A stretch of DNA of 64,000 bases from Sphingobium sp. BYY-5 (GTDB taxonomy: Bacteria; Pseudomonadota; Alphaproteobacteria; Sphingomonadales; Sphingomonadaceae). This document shows, piece by piece, positions 44,149 to 53,918 of the stretch (its first letter is position 1; each line of letters starts with the position of its first letter). The position numbers and the translations under genes are program-made. The notes under the pieces were generated by a model. It was not told where the DNA came from and ran no database searches. It saw only the letters and a list, made by a program, of their open reading frames with translations. Where the stretch lies: NCBI RefSeq assembly GCF_022758885.1, contig NZ_JALEBH010000001.1, forward strand, positions 2,232,001 to 2,296,000, written 5' to 3'.

Positions 44149-45438
44149 TCAAGAGAGGCGCAACGCCACGGACGCCGCGTGCGCGGGCAGCCCCTCCGCT
44201 TCCGCCAGCGCGACGGCGGCAGGGCCGATCGCGCCGATGGCTTTGGCATCGAGGCTGAGGAAGCTGGTGCGCTTCATGAAGTCGAGTACCGACAAGCCGG
44301 AGGAGAAACGCGCGCGGCGGCCGGTGGGGAGGACATGGTTCGGCCCCGCGACATAGTCACCCACCGCTTCGGGCGTCATGCGGCCGAGGAAGACCGAGCC
44401 GGCATGACGGACCTGCGTGAAATAATGATCGGGATCGTCCACCGCCAGTTCCAGATGCTCCGGCGCGAGGCGATCGACCAAAGGCATGGCTTCGTCCAGG
44501 TCGCGGACCAGAATGATCGCGCCATTGGCGTCCCAGCTCGCGCGTGCGACCTTTTCCGTCGCAAGCTGGCCAAGGCGGCCCTCGACCGCCTTCCCGACCG
44601 CAGCCGCAAAGGCGGCATCGTTGGTGAAGAGGATCGACTGGCTGGTTGGATCATGTTCCGATTGGCTGAGCAGATCGGCGGCGATCCAGTCGGGATCATT
44701 CTTTCCGTCAGCGACGACGACGATCTCGGACGGGCCAGCGACCATGTCGATGCCGACCACGCCGTAAAGCTGGCGCTTGGCTTCGGCGACCCAGGCGTTG
44801 CCGGGGCCGGTGATAACATCGACCGGCCTGATCCGGTCCGTGCCATAGGCGAGCGCGGCCACGGCCTGCGCCCCGCCGACACGCCAGATTTCCTCGATCC
44901 CGGCGATCTGCGCGGCGGCCAGGACAAGCGGGTTGATCTCACCGCCCGGCGTGGGCGTCACCATGGCGATGCGCCGCACACCCGCGACCTTGGCGGGGAT
45001 GACGTTCATCAGCAGAGAGCTGGGATAGGCGGCCCGCCCGCCCGGCACATAAAGGCCTGCGGCATCGACCGCGCTCCAGCGCGCACCGAGGCGGACGCCT
45101 GCGCCATCAATGCCGTCACTGTCCTGCGGCTTCTGTTTCTCGTGATAGGTGGTGATCCGCGCGGCAGCGAGTTCGAGCGCGTCGCGCAATTCCGTCGAGA
45201 GGCCGTCCAGCGCCGCGCGGCACTGCGCCGGCTCTACCGCCCAGCCGCTGACGTCGAGGTCATGGCGGTCGAAGCGCTGGGTGTAATCGGCGAGCGCGGC
45301 ATCCCCCTCCGCGCGGACGCGCTTGAGGATGGCGGTCACGTCACGCGACACATCCTCGTCCGCCTCGCGCCGGGCATCGACCAGAGTGGTGAAGGCGGAC
45401 GCGAAATCGGCGTCGGTGGTGGACAGGTGGAAGGTCAT
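44149..45438 (-). CDS. hisD: Histidinol dehydrogenase
   Basis: Zinc enzyme doing the last two oxidations of histidine synthesis. 429 residues, family length. Motifs: LYVPGGRAAYPSSLLMNVIPA, GTDRIRPVDVITGPGNAWVAEAK split over the mid-region, DMVAGPSEIVVVADG, DLLSQSEHDP (zinc and catalytic Glu/His) and APEHLEL. Downstream of hisG in the same direction. A REP palindrome lies between them. Confidence 0.97.
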   Translation of the reverse strand: MTFHLSTTDADFASAFTTLVDARREADEDVSRDVTAILKRVRAEGDAALADYTQRFDRHDLDVSGWAVEPAQCRAALDGLSTELRDALELAAARITTYHEKQKPQDSDGIDGAGVRLGARWSAVDAAGLYVPGGRAAYPSSLLMNVIPAKVAGVRRIAMVTPTPGGEINPLVLAAAQIAGIEEIWRVGGAQAVAALAYGTDRIRPVDVITGPGNAWVAEAKRQLYGVVGIDMVAGPSEIVVVADGKNDPDWIAADLLSQSEHDPTSQSILFTNDAAFAAAVGKAVEGRLGQLATEKVARASWDANGAIILVRDLDEAMPLVDRLAPEHLELAVDDPDHYFTQVRHAGSVFLGRMTPEAVGDYVAGPNHVLPTGRRARFSSGLSVLDFMKRTSFLSLDAKAIGAIGPAAVALAEAEGLPAHAASVALRLS

Positions 45439-45460
45439 GCGCGCATTTTCTCTTTTACCG

Positions 45461-45546
45461 TCATCCCCGCGGAGGCGGGGATCCATCTCCGGAACGTTGC
45501 GCGTGGTGCACGGTTGGGAGATGGGTTCCCGCCTTCGCGGGAATGA
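45461..45546. repeat. REP palindrome between hisG and hisD
   Basis: Arms of 30 bases (TCATCCCCGCGGAGGCGGGG... and its partner ending CGCGGGAATGA) complementary at 26 positions, 26-nt loop. Occupies most of the 120-base gap. Confidence 0.75.
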
Positions 45547-45558
45547 CGAAAGGGGAGG

Positions 45559-46221
45559 CTAAGCAGCATCCTTCACCCCCACGGCAGTGCGGAAGGCTTC
45601 CACCAGCGGCGACAATTCGGCCGAGCGCATCTTGTAGGCGGCGCGGTTGACGATCAGGCGCGCCGACACCTGCGTGATGATGTTCGTTTCCACCAGCCCA
45701 TTGGCCTTGAGCGTCGCGCCCGAGGAAACGAGATCGACGATGCGGCGCGACAGGCCGAGCGAAGGAGCCAGTTCCATTGCGCCGTTCAATTTCACGCATT
45801 CGGCCTGCAGCCCGCGTGCTTCATAATAGCGGCGGGTGAGGTGCGGATATTTGGTGGCGACGCGGACATGGCTCATCGCCCTTTCATCCTCATCGGCCGC
45901 GTCGACCGGCTCGGCGACCGACAGGCGGCAATGGCCGATGTCGAGGTCTACCGGCGCGTACAGCTCGGAATAGCTGAACTCCTCCACCACGTCGGAGCCG
46001 ACGATGCCGATCTGCGCCGCGCCATGGGCGACGAAGGTCGCGACGTCGAAGGCGCGCACGCGGATGATCGACACGTCGGGCCGGTTGGTGGCGAAGCGCA
46101 ATGCCCGGCTTTTCTTGTCGTGAAAAGCCGCCTCCGGCTCGATACCGGCTTTGGCGAGCAGGGGCAGCGCCTCATCGAGGATGCGGCCCTTGGGGATGGC
46201 GAAGATAAGCGGGCGAGTCAT
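45559..46221 (-). CDS. hisG: ATP phosphoribosyltransferase, short form
   Basis: First step of histidine synthesis, joining ATP and PRPP. 220 residues, so the HisG-S form without the C-terminal regulatory domain; such enzymes need the HisZ partner, which is not in the window. Visible: [32 protein letters not shown], and the PRPP loop [16 protein letters not shown]. Confidence 0.95.
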   Translation of the reverse strand: MTRPLIFAIPKGRILDEALPLLAKAGIEPEAAFHDKKSRALRFATNRPDVSIIRVRAFDVATFVAHGAAQIGIVGSDVVEEFSYSELYAPVDLDIGHCRLSVAEPVDAADEDERAMSHVRVATKYPHLTRRYYEARGLQAECVKLNGAMELAPSLGLSRRIVDLVSSGATLKANGLVETNIITQVSARLIVNRAAYKMRSAELSPLVEAFRTAVGVKDAA

Positions 46222-46314
46222 GACGCGCGGGCCTTACGCGCGGGGGCGCGAAAGGGCAAGGTTTGGGGGTCGTCTTATCTCCTCCCCTTCAGAGAAGGGG
46301 TTTAAGTATCAGGG

Positions 46315-46578
46315 TCAGCCAGCCGTTTGGATCACAAACACTTCTTTCAGAGATTCCAATGGTTCATCGTCGTGCAGCCAATATGATTTGGCCCCAAATT
46401 CGGCTTCGAACTGATAAATATGGCAACTATCATATCGACTGTAGTGAACCTTCCGAAGCCTCAGGATTTGGCCCGCCCGGAAAGGAATTTGATCAGCCGG
46501 CGTGGCAACCTCCCGGGTCACCAGATAGAGCGCTCCCGGTTTCAGAGCCGCCTCTCGGTCATCCCAATCCGGCGACAT
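46315..46578 (-). CDS. Hypothetical protein coupled to mnmA
   Basis: 87 residues, no signal peptide, mixed beta character (GALYLVTREVATPADQIPF, GQILRLRKVHYSRYDSCHIYQFE). It resembles small domains that open with 'L.pG..Y.V', such as DUF3601, but I cannot confirm that. Its ATG overlaps the mnmA stop by one base (TAATG), so it is translated with mnmA. Function unknown. Confidence 0.7.
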   Translation of the reverse strand: MSPDWDDREAALKPGALYLVTREVATPADQIPFRAGQILRLRKVHYSRYDSCHIYQFEAEFGAKSYWLHDDEPLESLKEVFVIQTAG

Positions 46579-47684
46579 TAGGCCGCCTCTGCCATCGCAG
46601 CCTCAGTCTGCGCGATCCAGCCGCCGCCCAGCACGCGGTCGCCCGCGTAAAGCACCGCCGCCTGCCCCGGCGCGACGCCATATTCGGGGGCGTCGAAAAT
46701 CAGGCGATCGCCGTCCAATCTTGCGGGCACGGGCTTCGCCATCGAACGCACCTTCGCCGTCAAAGGCCCCGCAAAGTCGCCGCCCAGCCAGTTGATGTCG
46801 CTCAAGCGCGCGCCCGACACGGCGAGCGCCGCCTTCGGGCCGACGATCACGCGGCGGCTCTCCGCATCCAGCCGCACGACATAGAGCGGGTCGGGCTGGC
46901 CGCCGATTTCCAGTCCCTTGCGCTGGCCGACGGTGAAATGGATCATCCCCTTGTGGCGGCCGAGCACCCGGCCATCGATATGGACGATGTCGCCACCTTC
47001 ATCCGCGTCGGGGCGCAGCTTGCGCACGATCTTCGCATAGTCGCCGTCGGGGACGAAGCAGATGTCCTGGCTGTCGGGCTTGAGCGCCACCGACAGGCCC
47101 AGTTCGGCCGCAATCTCGCGCACCTGCGGCTTGAGCAGGCCGCCCAGGGGGAAGCGCAGATAGTCGAGCTGCGCCTGAGTCGTGGCGAAGAGGAAATAGC
47201 TCTGGTCGCGCGCGGGATCGGCGGCGCGATGCAGTTCGGCGCCCGCCGCGCCTTCGACCCGCTGGACATAATGGCCGGTGGCCAGACAGTCGGCGCCCAG
47301 ATCGCGCGCGATCTGGAACAGGTCGGTGAACTTCACCCCCATATTGCACTTCACGCAGGGGATGGGCGTACGCCCGGCCATATATTCGTCGGCGAAGTCG
47401 GCGATCACGGAATCGCGGAACGCGCTTTCATAATCAAAGACATAATGGGCGATGCCGATGCGGTCGGCGACCGCGCGCGCATCGCGTATATCCTGCCCCG
47501 CACAGCAACTGCCGGTGCGGCCCACCGCTGCGCCATGATCGTAAAGCTGGAGGGTGACGCCGATCACTTCAGCGCCGGTCTTCGCGGCGAGCGCGGCGAC
47601 GACGCTGCTGTCCACGCCGCCGGACATGGCGACGACGATGCGCCGCTGGTCGAGCGGCTCGGTAAGCTGAAACTGGGGCTGCAT
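46578..47684 (-). CDS. mnmA: tRNA-specific 2-thiouridylase MnmA
   Basis: Thiolates U34 of Lys, Glu and Gln tRNAs. 368 residues. PP-loop [15 protein letters not shown] at about residue 19, nucleophile Cys in [15 protein letters not shown], second catalytic Cys in [11 protein letters not shown], and LATGHYVQR. The C-terminal barrel follows. The start [10 protein letters not shown] is preferred over a frame 36 nt longer. Confidence 0.96.
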   Translation of the reverse strand: MQPQFQLTEPLDQRRIVVAMSGGVDSSVVAALAAKTGAEVIGVTLQLYDHGAAVGRTGSCCAGQDIRDARAVADRIGIAHYVFDYESAFRDSVIADFADEYMAGRTPIPCVKCNMGVKFTDLFQIARDLGADCLATGHYVQRVEGAAGAELHRAADPARDQSYFLFATTQAQLDYLRFPLGGLLKPQVREIAAELGLSVALKPDSQDICFVPDGDYAKIVRKLRPDADEGGDIVHIDGRVLGRHKGMIHFTVGQRKGLEIGGQPDPLYVVRLDAESRRVIVGPKAALAVSGARLSDINWLGGDFAGPLTAKVRSMAKPVPARLDGDRLIFDAPEYGVAPGQAAVLYAGDRVLGGGWIAQTEAAMAEAA

Positions 47685-47836
47685 GGGCGCGCATATAGTG
47701 CAAGGGTCGCCCAATCGCAAAAGTTAACAAATTATGCGCGCCATGTTGCGATTTAGCGACCGGATGGACCCAATGACGCGACGAAACGTGCAGCGGATTT
47801 ACCGTCGGTTATTCATTCGGCCCTAAATTCCCTTTC

Positions 47837-48136
47837 ATGGATATGAGTTTCCTCCGGACCGGCGGGCTGAACCCCGCCAATGCCAGAGTCCCAGGCTGGC
47901 CGCGTGTGCCGGTCTGGCCGTTCCTGAGGGCCGCGACAGCGGCTGTGCAGGCGGCCAGTCCGACTGCGCTGGCCGTCGCGGGAATCCTGCGGGGGCAGGA
48001 TTTGGGAAACGACTGGATACAGGAACTGGCCGATATTTTCGCGCCACGTTCCGGCGGCACGATCGATGCCGTTCGGCTTGCGGGCAGCTTCAACCCGTTG
48101 ATCGCGAGCCGCCTAGCAGAGGGGCATGGAAGATGA
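47837..48136 (+). CDS. Hypothetical protein upstream of sciP
   Basis: 99 residues with alanine-rich helices (FLRAATAAVQAASPTALAVAG) and IQELADIFAPRSGGTID. Codon usage is GC3-rich as for neighbouring genes, supporting coding, but no strong ribosome binding site is visible. No family recognised. It ends 102 nt before sciP. Confidence 0.45.
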   Translation: MDMSFLRTGGLNPANARVPGWPRVPVWPFLRAATAAVQAASPTALAVAGILRGQDLGNDWIQELADIFAPRSGGTIDAVRLAGSFNPLIASRLAEGHGR

Positions 48137-48238
48137 AGCCAGTGTTTACCGTGGCGCTTTAGCCCTTGTTCAGGGCTGAGGAAGATAGGGCTTCATTGCT
48201 GAATTCGGCAACGCCAGAGCCGGAAATTGAGGGTAAGA

Positions 48239-48538
48239 ATGATCGAGAACCAGAAAATCAGGCCCGCCCAGGTCGTAGGCCCGCTTGGGGAACCCCTGAC
48301 CCTGGAGAGCCTGCCCCCCACCGACACGACCCGTTGGGTCGTGCGGCGCAAGGCGGAAGTGGTCGCGGCGGTCAATGGCGGCCTGCTGACCGTCGACGAA
48401 GCCTGCGCGCGCTATAATCTGACGCTGGAGGAATTTGCCGGCTGGCAACGCGCCGTCGATCGGTCCGGGATGCACGGGCTTCGCGTCACTCGCATCCAAT
48501 ATTATAAGTCCCTCTACGAACGGCAGCAGAAATACTGA
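48239..48538 (+). CDS. sciP: CtrA inhibitor SciP (DUF1153)
   Basis: A 99-residue helix-turn-helix protein of the DUF1153/SciP family. In Caulobacter SciP binds CtrA and blocks transcription of its targets. Signature: GEPLTLESLPPTDTTRWVVR, RRKAEVVAAVNGGLLTVDEA, CARYNLTLEEFAGWQRAVDR, GLRVTRIQYY. GAGGG precedes the ATG chosen. A terminator hairpin follows. Confidence 0.93.
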   Translation: MIENQKIRPAQVVGPLGEPLTLESLPPTDTTRWVVRRKAEVVAAVNGGLLTVDEACARYNLTLEEFAGWQRAVDRSGMHGLRVTRIQYYKSLYERQQKY

Positions 48539-48563
48539 CGTCGCCCAAAGGGTGTTGGAAGAC

Positions 48564-48599
48564 AAAGGGAGCCACCCATCGCGATGGGCGGCTCCCTTT
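48564..48599 (+). terminator. Terminator after sciP
   Basis: Stem of 10 plus 6 pairs interrupted by one A-C mismatch (AAAGGGAGCC...GGCTCCCTTT), with a 2-nt loop and a short T run. Confidence 0.75.
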
Positions 48600-48692
48600 G
48601 TCTATGCCCTGTCCAAGGCGGAATCCTGCCCGCCCGCCGGCGACAACATAAAGCCGCAATGGTTTCCATACCGAAAGCATTTTTCGTCTCAT

Positions 48693-48717
48693 GGAACGCT
48701 ATGCCTCTTCCTCCGTT
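48693..48717 (+). promoter_or_regulatory. EcfG general-stress promoter
   Basis: GGAAC, 16-nt spacer, CGTT, an exact match to the EcfG (sigma factor of the alphaproteobacterial general stress response) consensus. It ends 45 nt before the glsB/yeaQ-like start codon. Confidence 0.8.
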
Positions 48718-48761
48718 GATACGACATCCAACCCGAAGGGGGTGTGGTCAAGGAGAGTAGC

Positions 48762-49016
48762 ATGGGCATCATCTTGTGGCTTATCGTCGGCGGCATCATC
48801 GGCTGGCTCGCCAGCATGATTATGCGCACGGACGCGCAGCAGGGCATCCTGCTCAACATCGTGGTCGGCATCGTCGGCGCTTTCATCGGTGGCCTGATCT
48901 TCAGTGGCGGCTCGATCGGTAGCGGCCTGACGCTATACAGCTTCCTGGTATCGCTGGTCGGCGCCATCGTCCTGCTGGCGATCGTCAACCTGGTACGGCG
49001 CGGATCCATCCGCTAG
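48762..49016 (+). CDS. GlsB/YeaQ/YmgE family stress membrane protein
   Basis: 84 residues with three glycine-rich membrane helices (IILWLIVGGIIGWLASMIM; GILLNIVVGIVGAFIGGLIF; FLVSLVGAIVLLAIVNLV). This is the transglycosylase-associated/GlsB family. An AGGAG box lies 7 nt before the ATG MGIIL. The EcfG promoter upstream ties it to the general stress response; a strong terminator closes it. Confidence 0.92.
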   Translation: MGIILWLIVGGIIGWLASMIMRTDAQQGILLNIVVGIVGAFIGGLIFSGGSIGSGLTLYSFLVSLVGAIVLLAIVNLVRRGSIR

Positions 49017-49035
49017 GCCGCACCGACTGCCATTG

Positions 49036-49067
49036 AAAAGGCCGCGCCCGAAAAGCGCGGCCTTTTT
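49036..49067 (+). terminator. Rho-independent terminator
   Basis: 12-base perfect stem (AAAAGGCCGCGC, GCGCGGCCTTTT), 7-nt loop, T-rich tail TTCTT. Confidence 0.92.
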
Positions 49068-49372
49068 CTTGCCCGGCGCAGGTCATCCACGCGCCGGATA
49101 TTGAACCTGCAACGGCCCGCCGCTTCGGCGCATCGAAGCCCGCCAGGGTGCGCGCCTTTCCATCCTGCCCAATGCCTGACCGCCAAGCGATTCAGGCAAT
49201 CTCATGCGTCGCCGGAACGAAGCTGGCGAACAGCCATCGCCTTTCCCCTACAGCCCCCTATAATATCGCTTTGCCCTTCTCCCTTGGCGCGTGATATTGG
49301 GGCTTGAGAGTGGTGCTATATTCATATAACACAGTGCTCAACAGGGCGAAGCGCCGGAGAGATGGAATCGGC
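49068..49372. other. Intergenic region before the RND operon
   Basis: No gene, tRNA or clear operator seen. It must contain the promoter of the efflux operon. Confidence 0.35.
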
Positions 49373-50542
49373 ATGAATTACGAAACCCAATTGGTGGGCG
49401 ACCCGGCGGTCGTCATCGGCGATGACGAATCGCGCCGGGGCAGGAAACGACTGCTGATCGGCGGCGGCATCGCCGTCATACTGGTCGCGGTCGCGGCATG
49501 GATTTCCATGCGCGGCGGTCCTGCCGCCGCGCCGAGCGCAACAGCCCAGGTGCCGGTCGTAACCGTGGTCAGCCCTGGCCAGTCGACGGTCGCGCGCACG
49601 GTCAGCGCCACCGGATCACTCGCCGCGCGGGTCGATATGCCGGTCGGCGTAATCGGCGAAGGCGGCATGGTGACGCGCGTGCTGGTGCAACCGGGCGACT
49701 GGGTGCGTGCCGGTCAGGTGCTGGCGACGGTCGAACGGTCGGTCCAGACCGAGCAAATCCGCTCGCTCGCCGCGCAACTCGAAGTGCAGCGCGCCAACGC
49801 CAAGCTGGCCCAGGCGCAACTCGACCGCGCCAAGGCGCTGGTCGGTCGCGGTTTCATCAGCGCCGCCGACATCGACCAGCGCACGGCCACGCGCGATCAG
49901 GCCGAAGCGCAGGTGCGGGTAGCCGCGGCCCAGCTCGCCGAACAGCAGGCCCGCACCGGTCGGCTCGATATCCGCGCGCCTGCCGCAGGGCTGGTGCTGA
50001 CCCGCACGGTCGAACCGGGCCAGATCGTCCAGGCCGGCGGCGGCGGCGTGCTGTTCCGCATGGCCAAGGATGGTGAGATGGAGATGCAGGCGCAGGTGGC
50101 CGAAGCCGACCTGGCGACGCTGCGCGCCAATAATGGCGCCACGATAACGCCGATCGGGAGCAAGGCGCAGTTCGCCGGTCGGGTCTGGCAGGTGTCGCCC
50201 GTGGTCGATCCGCAGACCCGCCAGGGCATCGCCCGCATCGCTGTTCCCTATAATCCGGCGATCCGGCCCGGCGGCTTTGCGTCGGCCATGATCACCAGCG
50301 GATCGGGCAGCGCGCCGTTGCTGCCGGAATCGGCGGTGCAGAACGACGCCAAGGGCAGCTATGTCTATATCGTCAACGCCAAGAACCAGGTCGAACGGCG
50401 CGACGTGACCGTCGGCCAGGTGTCCGACGCAGGCGTGGCGGTGACGGGCGGCATCACCGGTACGGAAAAGATCGTGACGTCGGCCGGCGCCTTCCTGGCG
50501 CCGGGGCAGAAGGTCAAGCCCGAGCTGATGAAGGCCGGCTGA
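49373..50542 (+). CDS. RND efflux periplasmic adaptor (membrane fusion protein)
   Basis: 389 residues. An N-terminal membrane anchor (LLIGGGIAVILVAVAAW) leads to a lipoyl/barrel-sandwich domain (VSATGSLAARVDMPVGVIGEGG, VQPGDWVRAGQVLATVE), an alpha-hairpin coiled coil (LEVQRANAKLAQAQLDRAKAL), the second lipoyl half (RLDIRAPAAGLVLTRTVEPG) and a membrane-proximal domain. GGAG lies upstream of the ATG. It pairs with the pump gene that follows. No outer-membrane factor gene is adjacent. Confidence 0.93.
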   Translation: MNYETQLVGDPAVVIGDDESRRGRKRLLIGGGIAVILVAVAAWISMRGGPAAAPSATAQVPVVTVVSPGQSTVARTVSATGSLAARVDMPVGVIGEGGMVTRVLVQPGDWVRAGQVLATVERSVQTEQIRSLAAQLEVQRANAKLAQAQLDRAKALVGRGFISAADIDQRTATRDQAEAQVRVAAAQLAEQQARTGRLDIRAPAAGLVLTRTVEPGQIVQAGGGGVLFRMAKDGEMEMQAQVAEADLATLRANNGATITPIGSKAQFAGRVWQVSPVVDPQTRQGIARIAVPYNPAIRPGGFASAMITSGSGSAPLLPESAVQNDAKGSYVYIVNAKNQVERRDVTVGQVSDAGVAVTGGITGTEKIVTSAGAFLAPGQKVKPELMKAG

Positions 50543-50648
50543 TGCGTGGCGCCGTCGTCAGGCGCCACGCCATGATTTCGCGCGCGAGCGATCGCGCGCC
50601 GCAGAGGATGAGGGGGACGCGAGGCGCGTCCGGCGAAGGAAGCCCGTC

Positions 50649-53600
50649 ATGAATTTTCGCAATATTTCCGCATGGGCGATCCGCAATCCGGTCACGCCGC
50701 TGGTGTTGTTCGCCGCGCTGGTGTTGGCGGGCATCGTCAGCTTCATGCGGATGGACGTCAACAATAATCCGGACATCAGCTTCCCCGCCGTCAGCGTCAT
50801 CGTCAGCCAGCCGGGCGCCGCGCCGACCGAACTGGAAACCCAGGTCACTCAACGGATCGAGGCCGCCGTGCGCGGCATCAGCGGCGTCGACGAAATCACC
50901 TCCTTCGCATCCGAAGGCCGGTCGCTGACCAATGTACAGTTCCAGATCGGCACACCGGTCGACCGCGCGGTCGCCGACGTCAAGAACGCCGTCGATCAGA
51001 TCCGCAGCAACCTGCCTGAGGGCATTTTGGAACCGCAGGTCCAGCGTATCGACATCGATGGCGGGCCGATCGCCTATTTCAGCGCGGAAGCCACCGACAT
51101 GACGTTGGAGGAACTGTCCTGGTATGTCGACAACACCGTGGCCAAGCGGCTGCTGTCGGTCAGCGGCATGGCGGCGGTCAACCGCGGCGGCGGCGTCAGC
51201 CGCGAAATCCGTGTCATCCTGGACCCCGCCAAGCTCCAGGCGCAGGGCATCACCGCCGCGCAGGTGAATGCGCAATTGCAGCAGGTGAACCTGAACGCCG
51301 CGGGCGGCCGCACCGAAATCGCCGGCGCCGAACAGTCGATCCGCGTGCTGGGCAACGCCCGCGACGCCCGCGAACTGGGCGCGACCCAGATCGCCATTTC
51401 CGGCGGACGTACCGTCAAGCTCACCGACATCGCCGACGTGCGCGACATGTTCGCCGAACAGCGCAGCCTCGCGCTGATGAACGGGCGGCAAGTCACCAGT
51501 TTCAGCATGGAAAAGGCCAAGGGATCATCCGACGTCACCGTCTATGACAACGCGATGAAAGTGCTGGACAAGCTGCAGAAAGAAAATCCCAAAGTCCAGT
51601 TCAAGCAGCTTTACACCAGCGTCGAATATACCAAGGAACAATATCATTCGGCCATGGCGGCAATGATCGAGGGCGCCGTGCTGGCGGTCGTCATCGTCTT
51701 CCTGTTCCTGCGCGACTGGCGCGCGACCATGATCTCCGCGCTGGCCATCCCGCTGTCGGCCATCCCATCCTTCTGGTTCATGGAGATGATGGGCTTCACG
51801 CTGAACGGCATCTCGCTGCTGGCGCTGAGCCTGGTGGCGGGCGTGCTGGTCGACGACGCGATCGTGGAGATCGAGAATATCGTGCGCCACATGCGCATGG
51901 GCAAGTCGGCCTATCAGGCGTCGATCGACGCGGCGGACGAGATTGGCCTGGCCGTGCTCGCCACCACCATGGCGATCGTCGCGGTGTTCCTGCCGGTCGC
52001 GCTGATGCCGGGCATTTCCGGGCAGTTCTTCATCCAGTTCGGCATGACCGTGGTCGTGTCGGTGTTGATGAGCCTGGCCGTGGCGCGTCTCATCACCCCG
52101 ATGATCGCCGCCTATTTCCTGAAAGCCCATGGCGAGGAAAATCACGGCGAAGGCTGGATGATGGACCGCTATATGGACGTGCTGCACTGGTCGCTGGACG
52201 ACCGCAAGGCCAAGGCGCGTAGCGCGCGCGGCGGCCTGCGCAACAAGACCGTCGGCTTCTTCATCGACCATCGCGTCTGGACCCTGGGCTTCGGCTTCCT
52301 GGCCTTCGCCGCCACCATCTGGGCCTTCTCCACCCTGCCCATGACCTTCCAGCCGACGACCAATACCGATTTCAGCCAGGTGAAGATCGAGACGGTGCCG
52401 GGTAGCACGCTGGCACAGACGACGGCAGTCACCCGCAAGGTCACAGCCATGCTGACCGCCGACACCGACGTGGTCGATGCGGCCTTCGCCGATATCGAGC
52501 CGACCAACGCCGACATCTTCCTGACGCTCAAGAAGAACCGGCCGATCAGCTCGGTCGACTGGGAGCGCAAGGTCGCGCCCCAGTTCCAGACCATCGCCGA
52601 CGCGCGCGTCAATTTCCAGTCGCAGTCGGGCGGCGGCTTTGGCCGCGACATCATCATGATGTTCGGGTCGGACGATCCGGAACTGCTGGAAAAGACCGCC
52701 AATCAACTGGTCGCGGAAATGGCCCATATTCCCGAACTGCGCGCGCCCCGCGTGCAGGGCGACATGCAGCGGCCCGAAATCATCATAAAGCCGCGCCTGG
52801 ACCTGGCCGCCAGCCTGGGCGTGACCACCGCCGCGCTCAGCCAGTCGATCCGCATCGCCACGATCGGCGACATCGACCAGAACAGCGCCAAATTCTCGCT
52901 GTCAGACCGCCAGATCCCGATCCGCGTGTCGATAGCGGAGAATAGCCGCAAGGATATCGCGACGATCGAGAATATGCCGGTTCCCACGGTGACGGGCGGA
53001 TCGGTGCCGCTCAAGGTGGTGGCCGACATCAGCTTCGGCGCGGGACCGACGCAGATCCGCCGGTATAATCAGATCCGCCGTATCGTTGTGGGCGCGGACC
53101 TGGCGCCGGGCATCGTCACCAGCCAGGCCAATGCCAAGATCGATGCGCTGCCGCTGATGAAGGCGATCAACGAAGGCCGCATCCAGGGCGTGCAGAAGAT
53201 CAACGCCGGTGACGCCAAATGGCAGGCGGAGATGCTCCAGAATTTCGTCATCGCCGTCTTTTCGGGCATCATGCTGGTGCTGGCGGTGCTGGTCCTGCTG
53301 TACAAGCGGATCATGCCGCCCTTCGTGAACCTGGGCTCGCTGCTGCTGGCGCCGCTGGGCGGCGCGCTGGCGCTGCACCTGACCGGCAACCCCATTTCCA
53401 TGCCGGTGCTGATCGGCCTGCTGATGCTGCTGGGCATCGTCGCCAAGAACTCGATCCTGGTGATCGACTTCGCGCTGGAGGAAATGGAGAAGGGCGTGCC
53501 CAAGAAGGAGGCGATCGTCGACGCCGGCCACAAGCGCGCCCAGCCGATCGTCATGACCACCGTTGCGATGGTCGCGGGCATGGTGCCAACCGCGCTGGCC

Positions 53601-53819
53601 CTGTCGGGCGACGGCGCGTGGCGCGCGCCGATGGGCATCACCGTGATCGGCGGCCTGCTGCTGTCCACCCTGTTGACGCTGGTGATTGTGCCGGCGACCT
53701 TCAGCCTGGCGGTCGCGATCGAAAGCTGGGTAGGCCCGCGCCTGGGCCGGGGTCTGCTGACCTACAAGCCAGGCGACAATGGCATGGCGGTGCCGGGCCA
53801 GACGCATCCCGCAGAATGA
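50649..53819 (+). CDS. RND efflux transporter permease (AcrB/HAE1-like)
   Basis: 1056-residue inner-membrane proton/drug antiporter. The first helix is followed by periplasmic porter subdomains, then the helix-4 relay motif [18 protein letters not shown] and helix-10 [23 protein letters not shown] with the conserved Lys. The repeat architecture is complete (two halves of six helices). Located 106 nt after the adaptor gene. Substrate range cannot be predicted; solvents, dyes or antibiotics are typical. Confidence 0.95.
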   Translation: MNFRNISAWAIRNPVTPLVLFAALVLAGIVSFMRMDVNNNPDISFPAVSVIVSQPGAAPTELETQVTQRIEAAVRGISGVDEITSFASEGRSLTNVQFQIGTPVDRAVADVKNAVDQIRSNLPEGILEPQVQRIDIDGGPIAYFSAEATDMTLEELSWYVDNTVAKRLLSVSGMAAVNRGGGVSREIRVILDPAKLQAQGITAAQVNAQLQQVNLNAAGGRTEIAGAEQSIRVLGNARDARELGATQIAISGGRTVKLTDIADVRDMFAEQRSLALMNGRQVTSFSMEKAKGSSDVTVYDNAMKVLDKLQKENPKVQFKQLYTSVEYTKEQYHSAMAAMIEGAVLAVVIVFLFLRDWRATMISALAIPLSAIPSFWFMEMMGFTLNGISLLALSLVAGVLVDDAIVEIENIVRHMRMGKSAYQASIDAADEIGLAVLATTMAIVAVFLPVALMPGISGQFFIQFGMTVVVSVLMSLAVARLITPMIAAYFLKAHGEENHGEGWMMDRYMDVLHWSLDDRKAKARSARGGLRNKTVGFFIDHRVWTLGFGFLAFAATIWAFSTLPMTFQPTTNTDFSQVKIETVPGSTLAQTTAVTRKVTAMLTADTDVVDAAFADIEPTNADIFLTLKKNRPISSVDWERKVAPQFQTIADARVNFQSQSGGGFGRDIIMMFGSDDPELLEKTANQLVAEMAHIPELRAPRVQGDMQRPEIIIKPRLDLAASLGVTTAALSQSIRIATIGDIDQNSAKFSLSDRQIPIRVSIAENSRKDIATIENMPVPTVTGGSVPLKVVADISFGAGPTQIRRYNQIRRIVVGADLAPGIVTSQANAKIDALPLMKAINEGRIQGVQKINAGDAKWQAEMLQNFVIAVFSGIMLVLAVLVLLYKRIMPPFVNLGSLLLAPLGGALALHLTGNPISMPVLIGLLMLLGIVAKNSILVIDFALEEMEKGVPKKEAIVDAGHKRAQPIVMTTVAMVAGMVPTALALSGDGAWRAPMGITVIGGLLLSTLLTLVIVPATFSLAVAIESWVGPRLGRGLLTYKPGDNGMAVPGQTHPAE

Positions 53820-53918
53820 GGCCGAAATGACATGGGGACCGGGGCGCCATCGATACCGGCGCTCCGGCAAAAAGATGTGCTTGCCTGAACGAAACGGCAG
53901 CGTAACCGTTGAACGGCC

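Noticed and set aside
45492..45514. GGAAC-N16-GGTT resembling an EcfG promoter between hisG and hisD
   Set aside because: Lies inside the loop of a REP palindrome and lacks the CGTT; likely chance.
47798..47812. CtrA-like box TTTA-N7-TTAT upstream of the sciP region
   Set aside because: Correct spacing but two mismatches to TTAA-N7-TTAA; too weak alone.
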